A DNA stretch of 64,000 bases from Aureococcus anophagefferens (Eukaryota; Sar; Pelagophyceae; Pelagomonadales; Pelagomonadaceae). Where the stretch lies: positions 2,917,494 to 2,981,493 of the forward strand of contig NW_008705561.1 in the NCBI RefSeq assembly GCF_000186865.1, given 5' to 3'. Positions 50,501-59,220 of the stretch are shown here, in pieces (the first letter of the stretch is position 1; each line of letters starts with the position of its first letter). The notes under the pieces were generated by a model, which worked only from the letters and a program-made list of their open reading frames with translations, was not told the DNA's origin and did no database searches. The position numbers and the translations under genes were made by a program.

Positions 50501-51938
50501 CGTCGCCGTCCGCGTCCGTCGTGTTGACGACCTCGAGGGACGCGTCCCGCAGGGCCAGCTCCGCGGCGGCGTCGCGCTCCTCGAGGCCGTCGTTTCCGTC
50601 GTCGTAGCCGTGGGCCGCGAGCCACCCGCCGAAGCCCTCGGTGACGCGCCGGAGCGCGAGGAAGACGTCGCAGCGCGGCACGCGGCGCTGCACCTCGTCG
50701 AGGACGACCTTCTTCGCGTAGGCGCGGGGCGCCGACGTCGCCGCGTGGACGTGCTTCGCCGCGAAGCCGCTCTTGGCGTCCCAGCACTCCCGCGGCTTGG
50801 ACCCGCGGCCCTGGCGCTTGCCGACGGCGCATTTCGACGGCTTCGCCCTCGAGAGGGCGTCGACGGCGTCGACGACGGCGCCGGCGTCGACGGACGCGTC
50901 GGGGAAGCCGCGCAGCGCGACGGCCGCGAGGCGCTCGACCTCGGCCGTGTAGTTGGCCTTCATGCGCTCGTACTTCCCGTCGTAGCAGACGTAGGGCGCC
51001 CAGTGCGCGTACTGCTGGAACCGCAGGGCGACGCCGTGGGCGCGCTGCGTGCGCGTCGCGCCCGTCGGCGCGAAGCAGGCGCCGAACATGAGCATGGAGC
51101 TCAGGACGACGTCGCGGACGTCGCGATGGCTGCTAGAGCACGACGTCGACGCGCGCCAAGAGCCGCGGCACGAAGATGTGGGTCTTGAGCACGCAGACGC
51201 GGGCCGCGAGGCAGCCGTCGAAGGCCGCGGAGTCGCCGTCGGCGTGGGCGCCGACGACGGCCCAGTCGTCGTCGGCGCCGGCCTCCGCGCGGCCCGCCGA
51301 CCGCGCGGCCGCGACGCCCCGCTCGAGGATCTGCTTGACGGCGTTGTACTGCCACGTCGACCCGCTCCGGCTCAGGCCCGTGACGAGGACGTGCACGCCG
51401 GCGAAGAGGCCGCCGGCCGCCGTCTTCGCGGCGCAGCGCACGCTGCCGCCGGCCGCCTGCGCGTTGGCCTCGGCGTGGCGCGCGTCGATCGTCGAGTTGA
51501 CGGCGTGGCCCGTCTCGAGCCGCGAGATCTCGCGCCGCGGCCGCGGCTTCGGCGCCGCCGACGGCGCCGCCGACGGCGCGGGCGTCCTCGACGGCGCGGT
51601 CGGCGCGGGCGTCGGCGCGGGCGCGGCGCGGGCGTCGGCGCGGGCGTCGGCGCGGGCGTCTCGGGCGTCGCCGTCGGCGCGGGCGTCGCGCGCGCGGGCG
51701 TCGCGCGGCGCGGCGCCGCCGGCGTCGTGGCTTCCATTGGCGCCGCGGCCGCGGGCGCCGCCGCCGGCGGATCGTGTTTGACGACGACGTCGACGACCGC
51801 CTGGCGCTTCGAGTGCAGCCGGAATAGCACGAAACAGTTGACGCCGAGGACGGCGACGAACGCGAGCCGGAACGCGCTGCGCCAGCACGGGCTCCGCTGC
51901 GCCAGCCCGCCGCTCCGCGGTGGCCTCGGCCGCATCAT
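47529..51938 (-). CDS. Multidomain sulfotransferase-glycosyltransferase, type II membrane, with two compensating frameshifts
   Basis: About 1469 aa if two one-base indels are corrected. A membrane anchor (AFRLAFVAVLGVNCFVLF) and a Pro/Ala/Thr stalk open the protein. A PAPS sulfotransferase domain follows: VLVTGLSRSGSTWQYNAVKQ (5'-PSB loop), VCVLKTHIF, and HRDVRDVVLSSMLMFG (3'-phosphate motif). Next is a GT-A-like part (YVVLTNPDILVHPHFY, WGGAFMAMLAH), then a GT-B/GT4-like domain (LPTPYEGGHVRTRQLLSWL, DIVVATTWFYRL, VAFVGGGTFANRLAVQWL, SGISTKVWLALEHGLPVATT). The frame from the anchor and the final frame are the same, but the PSB-loop segment is in another frame. One base is missing at about 51623 in a 12-bp repeat, and one extra T lies at 51135. 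Either errors or real breaks. Confidence 0.7.
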
Positions 51939-52075
51939 CGTCGACAATAATATTTTTGCGGCAGCCCGAAGCGCGCTTTGTAAAATCTCACTTTGCATTT
52001 ATTTCCGTGCTCCGCGGTCCGGGAAGAGCGCAGGAATGATGTGCGATTCCGCAACCAACAACGCATTACGCGACA

Positions 52076-52564
52076 ATGCAATTCGGCAAGGCCTTCATCC
52101 TCGTCGTCGTCGGCCGCGCCGTCGACCGCGCGTCGGCTGCGGCGCTCCTCGACGACCCGGCCGACGATGCGATAGCGGCGCCCACGACGGGGCCGACGTC
52201 ACTGGGGCTGCCCGTCACGGGATACACGCCGACTCGGACGTACGCGACGTACGCTCCATCGTACGCGCCCACGCCGCTGGACGATCATCCGTACGGCGGC
52301 GACGGGCCGCAGTCCTCGTCGTCGTCGTCGTCGGACAGGCCGCGCAAATGCGACACGTGCGTCTCCAAGGTCGTCGCGACGTCCGTCATCGTCTTCGTGG
52401 CGTCGCTCGCTGTTATCGGCTGCCTCCTCAACCGAGCGCAGAAGCCCGAGATCCTCCCGCACCACCATTATTTCTCCCCGGAGAAGGACGGCTTCGACGC
52501 CAAGCGGGAGCTCTGCCTCGAGTCGCCGGCCGCGGAGTCGGAGGTCAAGCCCGGGTTTTTCTAG
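52076..52564 (+). CDS. Small single-pass membrane protein
   Basis: 162 aa from MQFGKAFILVVVGRAVDRAS. The N-terminus looks like a weak signal peptide. A Thr/Pro/Tyr-rich extracellular part follows (TGYTPTRTYATYAPSYAPTP), then a Ser run, CDTC, and one membrane segment (VVATSVIVFVASLAVIGCLL). The C-terminal tail is short. No family recognised. Confidence 0.5.
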   Translation: MQFGKAFILVVVGRAVDRASAAALLDDPADDAIAAPTTGPTSLGLPVTGYTPTRTYATYAPSYAPTPLDDHPYGGDGPQSSSSSSSDRPRKCDTCVSKVVATSVIVFVASLAVIGCLLNRAQKPEILPHHHYFSPEKDGFDAKRELCLESPAAESEVKPGFF

Positions 52565-52649
52565 GCAGCGTGGTGCTGCCATGTCTCTCCGTCACTCGAG
52601 ATTAGGAGCTCTCCCATAACCATGCTATTTGAGATCAGCACCCTGTCAT

Positions 52650-54710
52650 TCAACTTAGGTCGGCAAGAGGCGGAGGCGGCCGGCGGCGGAGCACGAGGTG
52701 GAACGTCGACTTGTTTGGGATATTGCAGTCGCTGAGCGTGAGGCCGTCCTCGAACTGCTTGCCCTTGAAGATCAAGCGCTGCTGGTCCGGCGGGATGCCC
52801 TCCTTGTCCTGGATCTTCTGCTTCACGTTGCCGATCGTGTCGCTGGGCTCGACGACGAGCGTGATGGTCTTGCCCGTGAGCGTCTTGACGACGATCTGCT
52901 CGAGCTCAGACTCAGGTTCGGGTTCCGATTCCGGTTCGCGCTCGGGTTCCTTCAACAAGCGGAGCACGAGGTGGAGCGTCGAGTAATTCAGGATACTGCA
53001 GTCGCTGAGCGTGCGACCGTCCTCGAACTGCTTGCCCTTGAAGATCAAGCGCTGCTGGTCCGACGGGATGCCCTCCTTGTCCTGGATCTTCTGCTTCACG
53101 TTGCCGATCGTGTCGGACGGCTCGACGTCGAGCGTGATCGTCTTGCCCGTGAGGGTCTTGACGAAAATCTGCGGGGGGCCGCCGAGGCGGAGGACGAGGT
53201 GGAGCGTCGACTGCTTCTGGATGTTGTAGTCGATGAGCGTGGGGCCGTCCTCGAGCTGCCTGCCACAGAAGATCAAGCGCTGCCGGTCCGGCGGGATGCC
53301 CTCCTTGTCCTCGATCTTCTGCTTCACGTTGGCGATCGTGTCGGGCGGGTCGACGTCGAGCGTGATGATCTTGCCCGTGAGCGTCTTGATGAAGATCTGC
53401 ATCTGGCCACGCCGAGGCCAACGCTGTCGGTGGGGCGACCACGACGCCTCGCCGTCGACCGCGCAGCACGTCGCGGCCACGCCGAGCGCGTCGAGCTGGT
53501 CCCGCGTGAAGTACTCGGGCGCCGCGCGCGCGCGCGCCTGCTCCGCGGAGTCGGCGCCGGGCTCGGGTTCGGGCCCAGGTTCGGGCGCGTCGAGGCGCGT
53601 TAGATCGTCCAAAGCGAGGTCGCCTCGGTCCAGCAGGAGGAACCGGGCGATCTTGTCGATCTGCGCGTCGAGCATGCGCGCGCCGTCGTGGACGGCGCAG
53701 CCGTTCGCCGCCGCGGCTGCGAGGAACGGCGTCACGCGCGGCGTGTGGATGACCTCGGCGCAGATGAGCGGCGGTCGCAGGAGCTCGAAGGGGACGGGCC
53801 GGTCGTCGTCCGGCTCGTGGCCGCAGTTCGTGCACTGGACGACGACGTCGAAGCCGGCGAACGACTCCGGCATGTTGCCGACCGCGACGCCCTCGATGTC
53901 CGCCGCGAGCGCCTCGGCGCGCCGGCGCGTCCGATTGACGACCATGACGCGGGCGGAGGCCCGCGCGAGGCTGTGCGCGACGGCCCGCGCGGCGCCGCCC
54001 GCGCCGACGACGAGGCAGCTCTTGCCGTCGACCGCGCCGTGCGCGGCCTCGAAGCCGTCGAGGAACCCCGGACCGTCCATGTTCGTGCCGACGATTTGGA
54101 CGGCCGCCCCCTCGCGCAGCCGAAGCACGCGCACGACGTTCGCGCAGCCGACGGCGCGCGCCTCCGGCGTGACGTGCGTGCAGCTCCGCAGGATCGCCTC
54201 CTTGTGCGGCTTCGTGACGATGAAGCCGTCGACGTTGCGCGCGGCGACGAGGCCGGCGACGAGCGCGTCGAGGGCGTCGCCGGGCACGTCGAGCGGCAGC
54301 AGGACGGCGTCGCCGACGTCGGCGCCGCTGGCGCGGAGCCGCTGGACGGCGAGCGGAAAGATGATCGGGCTGCGCGTGACGCCGACGGGATCGCCGAGCA
54401 TGAACAGCGCGCGGCATTTCGGATCGACGCGGCGCACGTCGCTGCCGTCGCCCGCGGCGGACGCCGTGGCCGTCGTCAGCCGCGCGACCTCCGCTTCGAG
54501 GCCGGCGACGCGTAACCCGAGGGCCTCCTCGACGTCGTTCGCCTCCCGCGGCGCCTCGCAGAGCGCGGCGGCGGATCGATGGTAGGCGACCTTTTTCAAG
54601 CAGGTGTCGCTCTCGAAGCACTCGGGCCCGCAGTAGCGGACGCCAAAGCAGCGGTCACATTTAAACGGAGCCTCCTCAGCGCCGCACACGGCACACGGTG
54701 CGCGCACCAT
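52650..54710 (-). CDS. MYND finger + shikimate dehydrogenase-like domain + three ubiquitin-like repeats
   Basis: 686 aa, continuous ORF. MYND zinc finger at 6-50 ([32 protein letters not shown]). Residues about 100-390 fit shikimate dehydrogenase: [36 protein letters not shown] with the catalytic Lys, [13 protein letters not shown] with the catalytic Asp, and [20 protein letters not shown] as the NADP Rossmann loop, then [16 protein letters not shown] linker rich in Glu/Pro leads to three ubiquitin-like units starting near 437, 514 and 605. Unit 1 ends RLGG, not RLRGG; unit 3 ends in Pro-rich sequence without GG. Enzyme activity looks possible; the role of the ubiquitins is unknown. Confidence 0.85.
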   Translation of the reverse strand: MVRAPCAVCGAEEAPFKCDRCFGVRYCGPECFESDTCLKKVAYHRSAAALCEAPREANDVEEALGLRVAGLEAEVARLTTATASAAGDGSDVRRVDPKCRALFMLGDPVGVTRSPIIFPLAVQRLRASGADVGDAVLLPLDVPGDALDALVAGLVAARNVDGFIVTKPHKEAILRSCTHVTPEARAVGCANVVRVLRLREGAAVQIVGTNMDGPGFLDGFEAAHGAVDGKSCLVVGAGGAARAVAHSLARASARVMVVNRTRRRAEALAADIEGVAVGNMPESFAGFDVVVQCTNCGHEPDDDRPVPFELLRPPLICAEVIHTPRVTPFLAAAAANGCAVHDGARMLDAQIDKIARFLLLDRGDLALDDLTRLDAPEPGPEPEPGADSAEQARARAAPEYFTRDQLDALGVAATCCAVDGEASWSPHRQRWPRRGQMQIFIKTLTGKIITLDVDPPDTIANVKQKIEDKEGIPPDRQRLIFCGRQLEDGPTLIDYNIQKQSTLHLVLRLGGPPQIFVKTLTGKTITLDVEPSDTIGNVKQKIQDKEGIPSDQQRLIFKGKQFEDGRTLSDCSILNYSTLHLVLRLLKEPEREPESEPEPESELEQIVVKTLTGKTITLVVEPSDTIGNVKQKIQDKEGIPPDQQRLIFKGKQFEDGLTLSDCNIPNKSTFHLVLRRRPPPPLADLS

Positions 54711-54801
54711 GAGCTAGCCGACCTGCGCAGGCCCCTGTAAGCCGCTCTCAGAGACCGGACAGGGTGCTGAGTGGAGGGCACCGTTTTTGTTGAGTTTCAA
54801 C

Positions 54802-57201
54802 ATGCAGCCCCAAAGCAGGCTGGGCTGCCAAGGCTGTTGCTCCCGTCCAAACGCCATGGCGTCCTGGGCCCACCCCAGCTCCTGCGCCGACATCGCCGTG
54901 GACACGGACGACGAGAGCGTGGAGCCCTGCGAGCCCCACGCGGCGCTGGACCTCGGCGACGACGCCAGCCCGCGGATGTACGAGAGCGCCGACTTCGGGG
55001 ACCTCGAGCAGGTCGGCGGCCGGGACCCCGTGCCCATCTTCAACGCGAGCAGCCAGTGGCGGCGCCAGGTGACGTCGGCGAAATTGGCCGAGGGCGGCCG
55101 AAGGCCCGAGCGGCGCGGGAGCGACCCCTTCCACTTCATGGGCGAGGACAGCGACGACGGCGAGAGCGAGGGCGGCGGCGACCCGGCGCTCCAGTCCACG
55201 GAGGCGATGATGCGTTTCATGATGTGCGTCGGCGGCGAGGAGGGCAAGACCTACGACGAGGTCGTGTCCCACCACTACCGGCCCTGCGAACTGACGCCCG
55301 CGGACGCTTTCTACGACGAGATCGAGGAACTGAAGAAGCAGGTCGCGGCGCTCGACGAGCCGCGGCGGCGGGGCGACGCGCTGCCCTGGCAGCAGGGCGA
55401 CGACCACTGCGCCGTGCCGGGCTGCACGGGGGCGAGCCCCGACGAGGGCCGCAGGAAGCGCGGGCCGCCGCACGTCTGCGAGGACTTCGAGGAGGACGAC
55501 TTCCCGGAGCCGCCCGCGCGCGACGCCGCGCCCGCGGCGAACCGCGGCGGCGACCGGCTCTTCGCGCTGAGCGAGGTGCTCGAGCTCCACGTCTACGCCT
55601 TCCTCGACGGCGCGTCGCTCGCGCGCTTCGAAATATCGTTCCGCGGCGCGCGCGCGCGGTGCGCGCCGCGGTGGCCGCGGCTCTTCGCGGCGCGCTTCGG
55701 CGGCGACGCCGTCGCGGGCGGCCGCACGGCCTACGGCGCGGGGTGTCGCGACCTCGGAAACGCGTTGGCCTGGGCGCCGCTGGACGTGGACTGCGACGGC
55801 GTATCGCTCGGTAGGGGGTCCGCGGCGGTCGCGTTCCGCTGGTCCGACGGTCAGCCCTTCGGGTGCGCGATCCACGGCGGCGGCGACGGCATCTTGGTGC
55901 TCGAGGACTGCTTCCGCGCGGGCGCGGAGACGCTCCGCGGCGGCAAGCTCGCGCGGGGCTCCATGGGCCCGCGGTCGCACGTCGACCTGCGGTCGCTCCG
56001 CCGCGGCGGCTCGTCGACGCACGCGCTGCTCGTCCACGGGGGGTTGGTGGATTTGGCGCGCACGGCGCTCGCCTACGTCGTCTGCCGCGACGAGCTCGAG
56101 GGCGAGGTCTACGTGACCGCGCGGGAAGTGAGGCCCCACGCGGACATGTGGCCGACCGTGCACCATTCGTTGGACGTGCTCGGGGGGCCGCGCGGCGAGG
56201 TCGCCGTGAAGCTCGGGGGCCAGCGCTTCGACGGCGAGCCCGTGCCCGACTGCTTCGCGCTCGCCCTCGACGGGTTGGGCCACCCGGCGGCGGGCGACGG
56301 CTGGGTCGCGGTCGGCGACGGCGGCCCCGTGCCGCCCGCGCGCGCGTGCCACTGCACCTGCGCCGCGGGCGCCTCGCTCGTCGTCGCCGGCGGCTTGCGC
56401 CTCGACGCGCCGGGCGGCACGCTCACGGACGTCTGGGTCCTCGACGCCGGCTCGCTGAGCGAGCCCGCGGCCTGGGCCTGGTCGCGCTGCGCCGTGGACC
56501 CCGCGGCCGTGCGGCGGCCGCCGGCGTGGCGCGACGACGACGGCTCGTCGAACGGGCCCTGGGTCTTCGGCGTCGGCTACGGCGCCGCGCTCGCCGGGCC
56601 GCCCGTCGCCGTGTCGCAGCGCGTGCCGACGCGGGGCACGGCCTTCGCGCTCTGGCGCTGCTCCTTGCTCGAGGCCGCGCGGCGGGACAACGGCCTGGAT
56701 TTGTACCTCGCGGGCGACGGCGGCGTCGCGGCGGTGTCGCTCGATTTATCGGACGGCGGCGGCCGGCCCGCGCCGGCGATCGCGCGCGCGCGGTCCCTCG
56801 TCGACGCGCCGCCGGCGCCCGAGGCCGGCGACGAGCGCCACGCGAAGCGGCGCTTCGACGCGGCCTTCTTCCGCGCGGGCAAGGTGCTCCTCTGCTTCGG
56901 GGGCAACGACGGCGAGCGCGACCGCGCGTGGTACGATCTGGCGGGCCACTGCTGGCTCGACTGCCACGCCCTCGACGCGGCGGCGGGACAGTGGCGCCGC
57001 GTCGACGCGCCGAGGCGGCGCGGCGACGTCGCGCTGCCCCTCGCGTCGCCCGCGGGCGACGGGTGCCTCCTCTTCTCGAACGGCGACGGCGACGGCGCGC
57101 TCCGGGCGGAGCGCCTCGCCTGGAAGCGCGAGCCCGAGGGCGACGGCGCCGGCGTCGCGCAGGACGCCGCGGCGGCCGTCGCGCGGAGCCTCCTCGGGTA
57201 A
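54802..57201 (+). CDS. F-box protein with kelch-like C-terminal region
   Basis: 799 aa from MQPQSRLGCQGCCSRPNAMA; ATG 54856 is an alternative. An acidic N-terminal region contains a coiled-coil segment (AFYDEIEELKKQVAALDEPR). Residues about 255-305 are F-box-like: RLFALSEVLELHVYAFLDGA, then SLARFEISFRGARARCAPRW. The rest has kelch-like blades: ASLVVAGGLRLDAPGGTLTD, VWVLDAGSLSEPAAWAWSRC, VLLCFGGNDGERDRAWYDLA and CHALDAAAGQWRRVDAPRRR. F-box/kelch proteins are SCF ubiquitin-ligase substrate receptors; that role is inferred. It is the next gene after the ubiquitin-fusion gene, transcribed divergently. Confidence 0.65.
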   Translation: MQPQSRLGCQGCCSRPNAMASWAHPSSCADIAVDTDDESVEPCEPHAALDLGDDASPRMYESADFGDLEQVGGRDPVPIFNASSQWRRQVTSAKLAEGGRRPERRGSDPFHFMGEDSDDGESEGGGDPALQSTEAMMRFMMCVGGEEGKTYDEVVSHHYRPCELTPADAFYDEIEELKKQVAALDEPRRRGDALPWQQGDDHCAVPGCTGASPDEGRRKRGPPHVCEDFEEDDFPEPPARDAAPAANRGGDRLFALSEVLELHVYAFLDGASLARFEISFRGARARCAPRWPRLFAARFGGDAVAGGRTAYGAGCRDLGNALAWAPLDVDCDGVSLGRGSAAVAFRWSDGQPFGCAIHGGGDGILVLEDCFRAGAETLRGGKLARGSMGPRSHVDLRSLRRGGSSTHALLVHGGLVDLARTALAYVVCRDELEGEVYVTAREVRPHADMWPTVHHSLDVLGGPRGEVAVKLGGQRFDGEPVPDCFALALDGLGHPAAGDGWVAVGDGGPVPPARACHCTCAAGASLVVAGGLRLDAPGGTLTDVWVLDAGSLSEPAAWAWSRCAVDPAAVRRPPAWRDDDGSSNGPWVFGVGYGAALAGPPVAVSQRVPTRGTAFALWRCSLLEAARRDNGLDLYLAGDGGVAAVSLDLSDGGGRPAPAIARARSLVDAPPAPEAGDERHAKRRFDAAFFRAGKVLLCFGGNDGERDRAWYDLAGHCWLDCHALDAAAGQWRRVDAPRRRGDVALPLASPAGDGCLLFSNGDGDGALRAERLAWKREPEGDGAGVAQDAAAAVARSLLG

Positions 57202-57268
57202 AATTCTCTTTACTGACGGAGTCCTCCTCTGCTTGAAGGGCAACCTGCACACAGTGTGGCGAATCGAT

Positions 57269-57729
57269 ATGGAGCTGAACCGGAAGGAGCGGCGCCGACT
57301 GGCCGCCGAGGCCGCCAAGGCCGCAGCGGCTGAGGAGGCTGCAGCGGAGGCCAAAGCCGCCGCCGACGCCAAAGCCGCGGAAGCGAAGGCCGCGGCCGAC
57401 GCCAAAGCCGAGGCCACAGCGGCCGCCAAGGCCGCCAAGGCCGCAGCGCCAGCGCCCGCAGCGCCAGCGCCCGAGGCGCCGGCGCCCGAGGCGCGCGCGC
57501 TCGCCGCCGCGAGCAAGCCCGCGATCGCCGGGCCGGAGTGCACCTCGAGAATCGTGATGGAGCTGAACCGGAAGGAGCGGCGGAAATTGGCCGCCGAGGC
57601 CGCCAAGGCCGCAGCGGCGGAGGAGGCCGCAGCGGTGGAGGAGGCCGCCGAGGCCGCCAAGGCCGCAGCGCCGGCGCCCGAGGCGCGCACTGCCGCGAGC
57701 AAGCCCGCGATCGCCGGGCCGGAGTGCAC
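57269..57729 (+). repeat. Duplicated N-terminal coding segment of the FAD oxidoreductase
   Basis: Copy 1 is about 57269-57543 and copy 2 about 57557-57729. Both start ATGGAGCTGAACCGGAAGGA and end GGGCCGGAGTGCAC. Copy 2 is shorter because it has fewer AAKA/ADAKA units. Each carries an in-frame ATG. Confidence 0.85.
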
Positions 57730-59050
57730 AACCGCGGAGATCGTGACCAGGACCCGCCGGCTCAGCACGGTCACGGAATGCGACACCCTCGGCGCCGTCT
57801 GCGTGGTCGGCGCGGGCCCTTTGGGCTCGGCCGCGGCGCGCCACCTGCTCGAGCTCGGCGCGGCGTCGGTCGTCGTGCTCGACGGCGCGGCGAGCGCGGC
57901 GACGCGGCGGCGGGGCTCGCACCACGACGGCGCGCGCCTCATCCGCGCCGCGGACGCCGAGGGCGACGAGGTCTGGAGCCGGCGCAACGCCGCGGCCCTC
58001 GCGGCGTTCCCGGCCCTCGAGGCCGCGAGCGGCGTGCCGTTCTTCACGAACAGCGGCGCGCTCGTGCTGGGGCCGGAGGCCTTCGTCGCGCGCGCCGCGC
58101 GCGCCGCGGAGCGCGCGGGCGCCGCGCTCGAGCGGCTCGGCGACGCGGCGTCGCGGTACCCGTTCCTCGCGCCGCGCGAGGGCTGCGGCGCCGCGTGCGT
58201 GGACGGCGCGGCGGGCTGGATCGACCCCGACGCGATGATCCGCGCGCAGCTCGCGGCGGCGGCGCGGGCGCACCCGGGGAAGCTCGAGGTTTTGGCGGGC
58301 GTCGCGGTCGAGGTGTCGCAGACCTGGGAGGGCGTGCGCGTGGCGACGGACGCGGGCGAGGACGTGCTGGCGGACCGGTGCGTGATCTGCGCGGGCGCGC
58401 ACACGCGGACCCTCGCGGGCGGTTTGGACGGCGTGGTGGTGTCGCGGCGGACCGTCGCGCTGCTGGAGGTGTCCGAGGCGACGGCGGCCGAGCTGTCGCG
58501 CTCCATGCCGACGATCAAGTACTGCTTCGAGCTGGCGTCTGCGGACGGCGGCGGTGCGGACGAGCAGAGCCGCGTCGAGGCCGCGAGCGTTTATGTTTTG
58601 CCGCCCGTGCGATACGAGGACCTCGGCGGCGGCTGGTTCGTCAAGATCGGCGGCGGGCCGAACGACCCCATGGCCGAGGACCCCGGGTCCGAGGCCATCG
58701 ACGCGTGGCTCGCGACGGAGGGCGACGCCGCGACCGCCGACTGGCTCGCGGGCGTCGGCCGGGAACTGTTGGCGGGCGTGGCCTTCGTCGGCGACGGCCA
58801 CCGGTCCAAGGCGTGCGTGACGACGATCGGCGGCACCGACGTCCGCGTCGCCTTCGCCGTGCCCCGCCGGCGGGTCGCCGCCGTCTCGCTCTGCTGCGGC
58901 AAGGCCGCGGGCCCCGCGGACGCCATCGGCCGCGAGATCGCCGCCGCCGTCGCCGTCGCGAGCCGGCTCGAGGACGCGGGCGTCTCGAAGCCCGCGCCCG
59001 CGGCCGCGAGCCGCGTGCCGGACGAGGGCGCCTCGAAGCCGGCCGAGTGA
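57269..59050 (+). CDS. FAD-dependent oxidoreductase (DAO/sarcosine-oxidase-like) with duplicated N-terminal segment
   Basis: 593 aa from ATG 57269. Residues 1-155 are two diverged copies of a segment that starts MELNRKERRRLAAEAAKAAA and ends ASKPAIAGPECT; the Ala/Lys/Glu core differs in copy number. From residue 170, VCVVGAGPLGSAAARHLLEL has the G-x-G-x-x-G FAD-binding motif, then VVVLDGAASAATRRRGSHHD, GWIDPDAMIRAQLAAAARAH, DRCVICAGAHTRTLAG and a late DGHRSKACVTTIGGTD. This matches the DAO family (monomeric sarcosine oxidase type), which oxidises N-methyl or other amines. Substrate unknown. An internal ATG begins the second copy at 57557. Confidence 0.75.
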   Translation: MELNRKERRRLAAEAAKAAAAEEAAAEAKAAADAKAAEAKAAADAKAEATAAAKAAKAAAPAPAAPAPEAPAPEARALAAASKPAIAGPECTSRIVMELNRKERRKLAAEAAKAAAAEEAAAVEEAAEAAKAAAPAPEARTAASKPAIAGPECTTAEIVTRTRRLSTVTECDTLGAVCVVGAGPLGSAAARHLLELGAASVVVLDGAASAATRRRGSHHDGARLIRAADAEGDEVWSRRNAAALAAFPALEAASGVPFFTNSGALVLGPEAFVARAARAAERAGAALERLGDAASRYPFLAPREGCGAACVDGAAGWIDPDAMIRAQLAAAARAHPGKLEVLAGVAVEVSQTWEGVRVATDAGEDVLADRCVICAGAHTRTLAGGLDGVVVSRRTVALLEVSEATAAELSRSMPTIKYCFELASADGGGADEQSRVEAASVYVLPPVRYEDLGGGWFVKIGGGPNDPMAEDPGSEAIDAWLATEGDAATADWLAGVGRELLAGVAFVGDGHRSKACVTTIGGTDVRVAFAVPRRRVAAVSLCCGKAAGPADAIGREIAAAVAVASRLEDAGVSKPAPAAASRVPDEGASKPAE

Positions 59051-59220
59051 ACGGAGCCCTGGGGTGACATAACGGTGCATAGGGCTTTTGACGAAATTTT
59101 TGTGGCGATTTCTGAGATTCGGCGACGCTCGTCGTGCGAGGGCGGGTCGCCCGTGCGGAGAGCGCGCCCAATCGAGCCGCGCGACCTGCGGCGGTCAGGG
59201 CACAAAATATACAACACCCC

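Noticed and set aside
51127..51144. Tiny 18-nt intron (GTCGAC...CTCTAG) in the sulfotransferase gene
   Set aside because: Too short to splice. A single extra T explains the frame change and restores a known motif.
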